A program made the position numbers and the translations under genes. The notes below the pieces were generated by a model that was given only the letters and a program-made list of their open reading frames with translations, did not search any database and was not told the origin of the DNA. From positions 22,403,347-22,467,346 of the forward strand of contig CM055909.1 in the NCBI GenBank assembly GCA_029582155.1: a DNA stretch of 64,000 bases. Direction: 5' to 3'. The DNA is from Panopea generosa. Taxonomy: Eukaryota; Mollusca; Bivalvia; Adapedonta; Hiatellidae. Positions 1 to 12,800 of the stretch are shown here, in pieces. Numbering within the stretch: position 1 is the stretch's first letter; every line of letters begins with the position of its first letter.

Positions 1-136
1 AGCGAACTCAGTTGACCAGTTTGTGTGTTATATTTATAACAGTACACATGTATACAAAGGTGACGCTGTCAAATTTTGCAGGTTATAGCTTATAGCACTT
101 CGCAACCATTCACAATCATCATCCATGTCGCATATA

Positions 137-340
137 CAGTAGAACTTCGTTGGCTCCTATACGGATGGCTGGAACAAAATTTATAGCTCGAGAAACTTAT
201 CTGGTGCCGACCGAATTCCGATTTCGCTGTATGTACATGTGCTTGTATGGTATGATTTTGAAACATACTTGGCTCGAACAATTCTTAACAAGAACTATCT
301 TGTCCCGTCCCACGGGGTTCGAGTCATCGATGTTCTACTG
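137..340. mobile_element. MITE with pogo/Tigger-like terminal inverted repeats
   Basis: The element begins CAGTAGAACTTCGTTGGCTC and its last 20 bases are the reverse complement of CAGTAGAACATCGATGACTC, 17 of 20 positions matching over 204 bp. CAGT ends with this kind of TIR are typical of pogo/Tigger-type DNA transposons. A TA precedes the left end. No transposase frame is present. It lies in the intron after exon 25. Confidence 0.6.
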
Positions 341-711
341 TTCAAGTATTGTAGTCTTCCCAGTTGACCAACGTGTACGCTATATCTACAGTCACGTCTT
401 ATGAGTAGTATAGTAAGCCTAGTTACCGTTAGTGTATGCCTTTGTGTCTCATTATTTTGACAAATTAATGTCGAAATTAAGATACTTTGAAAATGCAAAT
501 TTTATCAAAATAGTAAAATTTATAAATGGGGGCCTTTATCATTAATAAAGGTCTGTTTGTTATTGTTGTTTTTGCAAAATGCTATACCCGAAACAGTGTA
601 TTGTTTTTTTCTGGTATTTTAATGAAAATGAATAAGTCTTGAATTAATAAAGAATTATTTTGAAACGGTACATAATGCCGCTTGTTAATATTATAAAGGT
701 GATATGCTGAC
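341..711. other. Intron sequence, nothing recognised
   Basis: AT-rich sequence with no exon-like frame on either strand that continues the C8 domain, and no recognised repeat. Confidence 0.5.
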
Positions 712-851
712 CTGCATGCATCGAACAGACAATCCTGATAATAATATTCTTCCATCCAATCGTCCATCTTGTCACGGCATGCTCTGAACGTATCACCGGT
801 TTTAATCAGTGCGCATGATGAAAACGCCCAACTCTGTCTGTGCTCGACACC
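712..851 (-). CDS. SSPO: Exon 25: C8 domain 3, first half (last exon in window)
   Basis: Encodes [19 protein letters not shown], then [19 protein letters not shown] and CLFDAC. The C-x(10)-F-x-x-C ... Y-x-x-D-C-x-x-D-x-C pattern is C8. Donor AG|GTCAGC leaves phase 2, so the gene must continue; no matching exon is visible in 1-711, so the next one lies outside. Confidence 0.85.
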
Positions 852-3800
852 CTGTAATACCATATCATTAAATTATATAAGGAAGGTTAGTTTTTAGCTA
901 ATTGCGTTACTCTCTTTAAGTAAAACAATGATTCTCATTCATTTTATGTATTCATTCAGAAATATGCACATGTTTGTTATTTTTGATAATGCTATTCATC
1001 TAAATGTCACGATAAAGTTGTTCTTGCAGAACTAATATTAGTTCACAAAGAACTTATACACAAATAATAACTTTTCATAAATAATTCAATATTAAAACAG
1101 AAAGTGAAGCACGTGATCAAGTGGTAGTCCATCGAATGCATAATCGGAGGTTCATGGGTACGATCTACCCCACTATGTGTGGTGTGACTGAGCAAAACAC
1201 TTTTTCACGCATATTCTTAGTACTGGTCCTACCCAGGAAGACTCCGAACGTGACTTGTATCAGTTGTAATAACTTGTTTTTTAAAATAAATATGTTCAAA
1301 CGTATTGAAACAGTGTATCTCTGTAGTATATATCATGCTCTGTATATGGAATGCAGTAGTTGCAGAAAAAATGTTATCATACAATGTGCGTGCATCACCA
1401 TATATATCATGTGATTTAAAAAGCGAAGGTAGAACGTGTTTGTCGGTGTAAGCTCAAAGCTGAAAGAGATTAACTAAAATGTATAAGTATGTAAGTAACA
1501 GATGTAAGAAATAAGGTATTTATTTTATACTAAGAGCAAGATATAATTAGTGTTGTTGGGTTTCTTGTTGGTTTTCTTTTACAATAATTGCAATTTTTAT
1601 ATCGCTTATAATTAGTGTTGTTTGGGTTTCTTTTACAAGCATTGCAATATTTATATCGCTTGTTATTAGTGTTGTTGGATTTCTTTTACAATCATTGCAA
1701 TTTTTTCATCGGTTGTAATTAGTGTTGTTGGGTTTCTTGTTGGTTTTCTTTTACAATCATCGCAATTTTGATATTGTTTATAATTAGTGTTGTTAGGTTT
1801 CTTTTACAACAATTACAATGTTATATAAATGTTAGTGTACCGGTGTAGCATAAACGTATCAAAGCACACACTTTTATAAGCGGCATTCCAATATAAACAC
1901 AGACTGACTAAAGTAGGTCATGCAATAAACCAATCTACCAGGTAATATAAACATTTAACCCAAAATAAAATTGATGACGATTGCTTGCTTCCAATATATT
2001 TAACATGTTTCCATATCACCGGGTTCTTCTAATTTTCTCATTGTCATTCCAATGCGCTCTAAACTTGATCGAAATCGAGAAACAATAAATTATAGAATGA
2101 TATATCTTGTGTCTTACAAAACAGGGTGCCAATTCGTGCGGATCAACAGCAGGGGCATCAGCGCATTTCGACATTGTTTTCCACGTGTTACCGAAGTCTA
2201 CGGCATTATTCGTACCCAAATCATTATTTCCTCTTCCGTCATAGTTACCACAAAGACCTTCGACGTTTCCTCGCCAGTTTGCCCCAAGGTGGACAAATAC
2301 TCTAGTACCTTAAAAGCAAAATTTTACTTTTATTTATTAATCATTGCAAGGACTTTGATAAATTCGTGGGTGTTGAAAGCAATGGGTAGATATGCATTTA
2401 ATGATAAAATTTATTGATAGTGCAAACATATATGTAACTATTGCATGCAATATCTTGGATCTTTATTTGTGCTGTATTCAAATTCTTGAAAGGTCTTCTT
2501 GTTGTAAATCAGATATATAACACAATAAGTAAAAATTAGTTTACTGTATGCATTATTCAATGGCAAAAACACTTCCAAAGGAATATGGAGCCGTATACAA
2601 TGGTTACATAATTGGCAAATTTGTAAGAAAAACATACTGACCTTCGTCGTACTGGACGGTCAACTTGAGCTTTGACGAATGTAAAAATACCCACAGTCCC
2701 GACCGGCTGATAGTTAATCCTTCAGTCCTGTATTCGGCAGAGTTTACTGTGTAGTTGTCTATCATTGGTGCCATGCCTCTCAGTAGTTTAACAGTGACCC
2801 CAAACATCCTGACAGTCACACTTTTTGTGCAAGTTACACCTGGAATTTAATTTTAATTAAACATATAGAAAGGGTGCATCTTAAGTTCATCTTGGTTTGC
2901 TGTTTATTCAGTTACGTATACTAAGCAGAGTTATTCGTGTATCATTGTTACAAAACAGATGTAATTCATGTTCAATATATACTTTTCTTCAAATAAACAA
3001 AAGCGTGCATCAGGTATGCGGTCTTCCGACGAAAATTCGCGATTTTCCTTCTAAAGTTTATCTATATCTGGTGAAAAAAATCAAAATGAATTCCGCTAAA
3101 ACTAATGCACACTTTTGTCTATTTAAAAAAAAATTAAACAAATCGAACTCATATTACAGAAAAAGTATGCAAATACCGCATCATTAATAAATATAACGTA
3201 AATTTACTGAACGGAACAGCTCACCAACCACTACCTGACATTTTGGATAAATATAACGTATATATACTGAACGGAACAGCTAACCGCTACCTGACATTTT
3301 ATGTACCTGAGATTTTAAGTGTTTTCTCAGCTAGTATTAAAGCAATTTCCTTGAAATTTTGACTTGAATAAGATAAAAAATATTTGTCATGTAAAATCAA
3401 TACATAGTTCTCTGATTATGCAGCATACAAATGCTGAACGATACTCAATATTTTGAAGATATATGAAATACAAAAGTAGCGGATTGCTGTACCGTTCAGT
3501 ATATATAACACCCATCTGTACAGAACACTTCGTTGGATTCGGTTGAATGGATCAAATAAATGTTTGAAAAATGAGTTTTAGCAATCATCCTTAGTTTTTG
3601 TAAGAGGAACAAAAACATTCTCGTGAACGTCACCTGTACTTTGACTATTTTGTCTCACTTTTAATGACATTATATGACGGCATTTTCTATAGGGTAGGAC
3701 TTATTTCTAGCATAAGCTTATCAAAAAAAATTGCATTGTAGAAATGTTCAAAGCAGTTTATAAGACATTTGATTTTGTTAGCTATCTTTCTGTGTTACAT

Positions 3801-6800
3801 TCATGTTTTAGAATATCAAATTAGTTCTGTTGACCAGGAGGAGACACAGAGCTTAAAAACGGGTGAGATGTCGTTAGTTCATACATCAGTTTACAATATG
3901 ATATGTACCAGCTCGGCATCAGCAGTAATATGTAAAGAAAAATACCTCCGCAACATCACAACTATAAATAGTACATACAATAAACTAAAAAGCGATTTTA
4001 ATTAAGAAATATTTTATACAGTTGTAATGAAGCGAATGTCGAAAATCAGTGATAAAAAGACACTTTGGTAGATGGGTGGATGGGTGGTTAACGGTTATAA
4101 AACGCTTTTAATGGTATGCCAACATATCCTAATCAGGATAAAATTAAGTACTTACCAGAAGTACCACATGGTACGTTCTCCACGGTGATGTCAAACTTAG
4201 CGCCTGACGACGAGTCGCGAGCGAGTGTATAAGAACATACTCCTTGGAATGAATAGTGCCTGCCATCAAAGGTGGTAAAATGCGGATCACCAGAGGCCCA
4301 ACACGTTCCTTATAAATAAAACCATTTGATAAAATTAAATAATTAAAATCAAACTATTTCAAGTACTGAGAGCTGGGCTTAAATATATATTCTTAAATTG
4401 ATTGATATTATTGTAGCGTATGGTTTATTTAATTCAACATTTAAGAAATGGCTAAATACAATGTCAACAATATATTTCTGTTGTTTGATTTGTTGCACAA
4501 ATAAAAACACTTGAAAAATATCATTCTACTACAAAGTAGTCCCTTTCGCGTATGATCACGTAGGGCTATTCCATTAGCACAAAGCCCGGCTAATTAGTGT
4601 GAATGTGTGATGCATAAACTGTTTAGGTTTAACTTTATCGTTGTTAATGTTTTGTATGTACAAAACCACCGTTAGCCTTGACGTGCACATGCATGTACCA
4701 TAATACGAGTATGCAAAACTTTTCATTAACGTCATTGTCGTTGTGTTTATTGTATAAGTATATGGATACTAACATAAACAAACAAAAGGGCCTCAGAATA
4801 AACAAACATTTGTTTGCATTCAGGATATGCAGTTAAGTTTTAGGGTATTTTAAGCAACAGTAAGGACGGTAAATATTGTTCTGCATAAGTTACTTACCGG
4901 GGCAATCATCGTCTTTTACTACTACCCACCTACGGCCCTCACATCGACTGAAATTTTAGAAACCGGGTATGGATTAATTCAGTAAATTAAAAAAAGCAGT
5001 ACATTTCCATTACACATAGGGATCGTCTCTTTCACTCAATACGTAGTGGTTGTTGATCAAAACGATTGATTGGCTAAGACCAAAATTAAAATATTTTCAT
5101 TTGCTGTCCCTTCACCTATCCATCAGAAAACAAAAGCTTCATGCTCTTTGTTTTTCTACATTGTTTTTGTATAATAATAAATTTTCATAATGAAAAACTA
5201 TTTTTTTCTCCCTAACTACCCATTGTAGAAACAAGGATTAGAAAGGAGAAAACATACATTATTTTAATATTAACCTTATTTAATTAATATAATTATTAAA
5301 TATACTTCTACATATATGATTCTCACATATGATTCGAATTTAACCGAAAAATGTTTTTCTTCTTATAATATTTATTGTTTATATGATGATTGCGTATGTT
5401 TGGTTCACGGGCAAACATATAAATTTCTCTGACTTCGTTATCAGTTAAGTACGTTAGAGAGATATAGAAACGCAACACAAGAATAGATATAAAAAGACAT
5501 AAAATTTAATAAGAGTGTATATGTCCATATCATGCAGTGTTTATTGTCTGTTGATGTTGTTAGTTGTTAACTTCACTTGTTATTGAATAATGTGGAACCT
5601 CTTGCACTGTTGTCACTTTTTTCATTACTAAATAAGTCCCCTCTAAACCCTTTGTTGTCATTTAATATTGGTTTCATTGATTACGTTCGTATTTCTTGAC
5701 TGCATTTTATCAGTTAGCAAAACATTAGCATAAACGCTGAGGTAACTATTTAATTATAATTGACAAGGATTTAAAGAGTGTGTTTGTATATTTAACTATA
5801 TATCAATCAAAGTAATATTTACAGCTCCTTGCATCCTGATGTGACTTTGTCACCGACATCATACCACTCTGTGCCGTACTGGCACGGGCATTTTGCTGGT
5901 TTGATGCAGCTTCCCTGGAAGATAGAATGATACACATCATTGTCAGTGTTCAGTACCAGTCTATGGACTAAGTAACGTTCTTAAATAACCTGTAATAGGT
6001 AATCTGTTAAAGCTGGTGGTAACAAATATTATAAAGTGTAACATACATTATCCAGTGTTTCTATTAATTCAATTTATGAAGGTGCTATTTCGGAAAGTGT
6101 ACCATTATAACCGTGTCATTCCGGTATGTCTACCGGGATAAAGGAGGATAAATTAGGGAATAAGTGTAGATGGATTACTTATTCTACTTTAGGGCACTAA
6201 ATTTCGCCCAATCAATGTCAAGATTATCTAACAATAAACCACGCCATCTAAATAGTATCTGGTATAATTTCAATTTAACTTCGGTGAAAAAAAATCATTC
6301 TTAAATGTCAACATGCGCAACATGTACACAATAATACAATGTATCTATGAAAAGAAAACATTTAATATATATTTTCCTTTAAAATATAACAAAAAAGGTT
6401 ATATATTTTTGATTATATAATTATTAAAATGCAATGCTCGCACTACCGTTTCATATTCAAGTACACACAAATTTCGTTGATATTAAATGATCATATATTC
6501 CAAACACAACTCAATATTTTATTTATGTTTAATAGTATTGACAACTATTCCTGTTGGACATACTTACATCTGGTGCCATAGTTGTGCCCTTTGGACAGCC
6601 ACATCCGGTGTACAAGTATTCGGAATCACATTCCATTCCATAGTTTTCACACGTGGTTTGGCAGACACTACTGTCCTCAAGGTATAGCTGGTTCCGCGGA
6701 CACGTGATGTCGGTATAGCAATCAGGAATAGCTTGACACTCCCATGCACCCTTTGCGCATGTACTGAAATAGTAAATTATAGCCTGGTATGTTTCTACTT

Positions 6801-9800
6801 TCAATCGGTTATGGTCTGGTGTGTTGTAAAAGTTATATAGATTGCATGTAACAGAAGCATACGAGATGGCTTCTTTAAAAAGAACCAAAGTGTGGATTCT
6901 AATAATAACGCAGTACGCTCGGGATTGAGGTTGGTACATACCTTGAATTGGATTAATGTATTTGACGTGTGTTCTTTCTTAAAGAAGTGGTGGTAAAAAA
7001 ACTTCTTGCATTTCGGGCAAGGATTTCTGCGTATTTTACGGATTTTCCATCTTAAACCCCTTCATGCATTCATCCTACCATGTAGTGACGTTGTGGTGAC
7101 TCATGACGCTATGTATTAAAACATGACCTACAAGTTATCGTCGTAAAAATATAATATTATTTTAGATTAAAAGCAGTATTCAATGTGTTTGATATGCAAG
7201 AAAATTATCGTACATGGCATTTTACGTTCAGATAAAAAAAAAAGTCCCTTCGGATACATGTTTTCGGGATGGAATTTCTGTCCGTGTAAATTCAGTAAGA
7301 TTCTTGCTGTCTACACTGGCTTGGATGGTATTTGTAGAAATGAAGGCCAAATTTAATCTAATTATACTTGAGGGTCTGTTAGGGGTAGGGGGGGGGGGGG
7401 GTGGTGGAAGGGTACCCATGGCATATGCAAATATCAATGACCTAATATGGCATACGCAAAAAATACTTTTTCTATATGGAGAAAATAAAGTTTAATATTG
7501 CGAGTCTCTAAATTGTATGTATATCTATTTATATGTATATATATTTAAGTAGGAAAATGGTAAATCTGCATGATAGGTCATCAAAGGTTATGTGTTTATA
7601 TTTGTTACACTTTTATCTGAGTATCGGTGCACATGTACTGATCTGCAGTTACACATGTAATCAGATATGCTTTAACTATAAGAGTGTAACCGCAGTAAGG
7701 ATCATTAAACTTTTTGGCGTATGTTGGTGATTCTAAAATCGTGTAAGGATCTTAAAGAGGTTTGAAAATAGATCAAAAGATTCAAAATAGAAAAAAAATA
7801 TAAGAATTTTATGGAAAAAAGTCAATAACCTGTTATGGCATATGCCAAAAGATATTTCGGCTATATGGCGTATGCAAACAAATAAATGGGCCCATATGGC
7901 ATATGCAAAAAAAACCTATTATTGTGTTGCAATACAAAATATTAACTGGAAAAAAAATGAAGAATGTTGACATCTTATTGAATGCAGTTTGAATTCTTAT
8001 TGAATAAATACCAACATTTATCGTAGTTTTATATACATTTACAAAATGTCATCATTATGACTTCAAAAATAGTTTATACCACCAAAGCTGGTCGAATGTT
8101 TATCGTCATTTTATATTATTTATGTTATGATCTCATTTTAACCTATTTCTAAGCTTTATAATGAAATAAATACTATATTAAAATTCTCTATATTAAGTAA
8201 GATATTTGGACCTTATTTCTCAATTGTGATGAAAACGGTTCCTTTTAGTCGTTAACGGGCGAAATGAAAACTGCCAGACGACAGCGCAAATTATGATACG
8301 AGCTTTGCCTGCTGCCGTACGGCAGTATTCATGTCGACCTCCAAGGTTTACATCGTAGTCGAGTTAACTTCTCTTATCATGCATTTTGAACTTAAACAGA
8401 TTTCTTCAGTTTAAAGTTTCCGACGTACACAAATTCTTGCATGTTCCATCAGTTTACAGCGACGATACTGTTCGATCCTACGGATTTGTTTTGTAATTAA
8501 ACGGGGGTATAACTGCCGGACGACAGCGCAAACGTATAAAAGACTTTGCTGACTGTTGTGCGGCAGCGTCACCGCCGAATATATATATATATATATAACG
8601 TCTCCGTGTCGAATAATCCCACAGGCCTTTCTTTGTTCCAGGTAATATATTTATTGGCGATTGAAATAAAGAATATCGACTTAATCCGCCATTGCAGGTG
8701 TTCCTTATTACATGCAACACGGAAAGATAACTGCCGGCCGACAGCGCAAACGTATTATCACTTTGCGTGCTGCCGTTCGGCAGTGACCCATCCGGTAAAA
8801 CGGCACTATCTTCTTTTGTGTTATTACACATCCTTTATAGACTCCGTCTTATAAATGTATGCACAACGTTTTCATGTACAAGAGGTGATAACATAACACA
8901 TCATAATAAGTGTTTATATATATAAAGTGTTTCAACTAGATATAATAGAACACGTACCATGAATAACAGTTGCGTTCGATGACATCACCGGATTCTCTAA
9001 CCCGTTCACCTTCAGGGGCGTACTTATCGTAACAGGTACATTGTCCGATCTTGACACAGTCGCCATTGTCATCAAGCATCTGGCCAGTTGGGCACTGGCA
9101 CCCTGGAATACATTCCTCTCGACATGTACTGTCGGCGATCTCCATGTCCCGACAATGGCCTTTACAGGCTGAGCAACATTCCTTGTATACAGACCCGCCA
9201 TATGAAAGACATTTGGTAAGAGAGTCTGAAAAACAGGATAAGTTTGGATTTATCAGTAGTAGTTAAACTGTTTTATCACAATGGTTTCACACACGCACTC
9301 GCATGCGTCCGAGACAAATGTATACATATTTTTCGTTCAAATGCGAATGTTTCTGATAAATTTGCCATTTTGTGTATGATAAAACCCCGACTTCTTTAGG
9401 GTGACATAAATGTTGACATACATTTGTATGATAAATGGAAGACAATTAGTTCTAATCAAGAAATTAAAATATTAATATTTAAAAAGTATATTTCTTGATA
9501 ATGTTTTGATTTCAAAAGTCTTACCGCATTTTCCGCCAATGCTTGCATGGTTCCTCCAGTTGTCAATGGATGCTCCTTGAAGAGCACATTCACGTGCAAC
9601 AACTGAGAGTATGACGCAAGAGGGATCGGTGACGTCAAGAGAGCTGACGGAGCACACGTCACTTATACACTGCTGGTAGTAACTATTGAAGTCAACCAAA
9701 TCTCGACATTTTTTCCAGAGATCAGAACTGTCTCGAATAGGTTCACACACTTCCTTGGCGTAGTTCATCTGCAGAATATAGAGTGCCAAGTATAAGTGTA

Positions 9801-12800
9801 GATAAAGAAGCCGTGACAGTAATTGGATTTAAAATCACATTCTTATTGCCAAACACGCAGGGCTAATTCATGTGTTATTTAAGAGAGAATGTTCCGCTCT
9901 GATTAATCATAAAATAAAAAAACACATTGTCAAGACAATAAAAGAACAATATTCTTTGACCTACATTTATGACCATAAAATGTAGATATTTGCCAAATGT
10001 TGAAACATTAAATATATTCTATGTGATTTTAAGTGAAACATGAACATTTTCGTTATAACTGCGTTCTTAGGTAAGATGGAATTTCACACAACACAGTACT
10101 AATTACCTTAACACTTGAGCACTGTGGCAACTCGGGTCTCTCCTTCTGCTTAGCACAGTTTCTAGGGTTCATGTAGTATCCGACAAAGACGCTAGCTTTC
10201 TTCTCAGTGATACCCCTGGCGAACCAATCGTCATTCGTGATGTAGTTAAACTTACCACATATACCTTGGATCTGGATAGTTGGCATAATATAAAGTATGC
10301 AGTTAATTAAAATAAAAAATGTCCAAATATAATATTAGTTACGCAGCTGCTTACGATAGCAAATGTATATATGTAATATAAGTTTTGCAGTTTCTTTAGA
10401 CACCTAACGTTTTTATGTAATATAAGTTTTGCAGTTACTTTAGACACCTAACGTCTTTATGTAATATAAGTTTTGCAGCCACTTTAGATGACTAACGTCT
10501 TTATGTAATATAAGTAATACAGTTACTTTAGGTACTTAACGTCTTTATGTAAAATAAGTTATGCACTTACTTTAGACACCTAACGTCTTGATGTAATATA
10601 AGTTATGCAGTTACTTTAGACACCAAACGTCTTTATGTAATATAAGTTCTGCAGTTACTTTGGATACCTAACATCTTTATGTAATATAAATTACACAGTT
10701 ATTTTCGATACCTAACGTCTTTATGTAATGTAAGTTATGCAGTCACTTCAGATGCCTAACGTCTTTATGTAATATAAGTCATGCAGTTACTTTGGATACC
10801 TAACGTCTTTACGTAATATAAGTTTTGCAGTTACTTAAGATACCTAACGTCTTTATGTAATATAAGTTATGCAGTTACTTTGGATATCTAACGTCTTTAT
10901 GTAATATAAGTTATGCAGTTACTTTGGATACCTAACGTCTTTATGTAATATAATTCATGCAGTTACTTTGGATACCTAACGTCTTTACGTAATATAAGTT
11001 TTGCAGTTACTTAAGATACCTAACGTCTTTATGTAATATAAGTTATGCAGTTACTTTGGATATCTAACGTCTTTATGTAATATAAGTTATGCAGTTACTT
11101 TGGATACCTAACGTCTTTATGTAATATAGGTTTTGCAGTTACTTTGGATACCTAACGTCTTTATGTAATATAAACTATGCAGTTACTTTGGATACCTAAC
11201 GTCTTTCTGTAATATAAGTTATGCAGTTACTTTAGATGCCTAACGTCTTTATGTAATGTAACTTTTGTAGCCACTTCAGATACCTAACGTATTTCTGTAA
11301 TATAAGTTATGCAGTCACTTTAGATGCCTAACGTCTTTCTGTAATATAAATTATGCAGTCACTTTTGATGCCTAATGTTTTTATGTAATGTAAGTTTTGC
11401 AGTTACTTTGGATACCTAACGTCTTTCTGTAATATAAGTTATGCAGTCACTTTAGATGCCTAACATCTTTATGTAATGTAAGTTTTGTAGTCACTTTAGA
11501 TACCTAACTTCTTTATATAATGTAAGTTTTGCAGCCACTTTAGATACCTAACGTCTTTATGTAAAATAAGTTATGCAGTCACTTTAGACGCCTAACGTCT
11601 TTCTGTAATATAAGTTATGCAATTACTTTAGATACCTAACGTCTTTATGTAATATAAGTTTTGCAGTCACTTTAGATACCTAACGTCTTTATGTAATATA
11701 AGTTTTGCAATCACTTTAGATACCTAACGTCTTTATGTAAAATAAGTTATGCAGTCACTTTAGACGCCTAACGTCTTTCTGTAATATAAGTTATGCAATT
11801 ACTTTAGATACCTAACGTCTTTCTGTAATATAAGTTATGCAGGCACTTTAGATACTTAACATCTTTATGTAATATAAATTATGCAATTACTTTAGATACC
11901 TACCATTTTTAGGTAATATAAGTTTTGCAGTTACTTTAGATACCTAACGTCTTTATGTAATAAAAGTTTTGCAGTTACTTTAGATTCTAAACGTCTTTAT
12001 GTAATATATGTTATGCAGTTTTTATGACTAAAGTCTTTATGTCATATATGTTATTTAGTTTTTTTAGATGCATAACGTCTTTATGTAATATAAGTTTTGA
12101 GTAACTTTAGATACCTAAAGCCCTTAAGTAATATATATTATGCTATATAATACTATAGATACTTAACGTCTTTATGTAATAAAAGGTATGCAGTTTTTAT
12201 GCCTAACGTCTTAATGTAATATAAGTTGTGCAGTTACTTTAGATACTTAACGTCCTTATGTCATATAAGTTATGCAGTTGTTTATGCCTAACGTCTTGAT
12301 GTTATAAAAGTTATGCAGTTACTTAAGATACCTAACGTCTTTATGTTATATAAGTTATACAGTTTTTTATGCCTTACGTCTTAATGTAACTTGCCGGGCC
12401 CAATTAGCTCAGTCAGTTACGCGTCTGACTATCAATGCAGGGGTCGTGAGTTCGAATCCCCGCCATGCAACAGTCTCCGTGGTGATTGATATACGACATT
12501 GTGTCTCATTATCATTCGTCTCTCACCGCTGATTCAAGTGGGAAAGTATCAGTTACTTGCGGAGATGGGGTGTGCTCGAGTACTGGTTAATCCCAGGTAA
12601 CAGTGGTTAGGTTAACTGATCGTCTGTTAGCCCTCGATGGCATAAAAATGACGCTAAATATTCAATCAATCAATCAATCAATCAAACTTAATGTAACATA
12701 AGTTATGCAGTTTTTTATGGCTAACGTCTTTATGTAATGTTATGCAGTTACTTTAGATACCTTATGTCTTTATGTAATATAAATTATGCAGTTAATTTAG

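Noticed and set aside
12391-12470. Genuine tRNA gene
   Set aside because: Good A and B boxes, but it is the head of a ~296-bp element with a target duplication and relatives at 38.4 and 54.3 kb: a SINE. The same applies to the tRNA-like heads at 25.5, 32.2, 50.3 and 52.7 kb.
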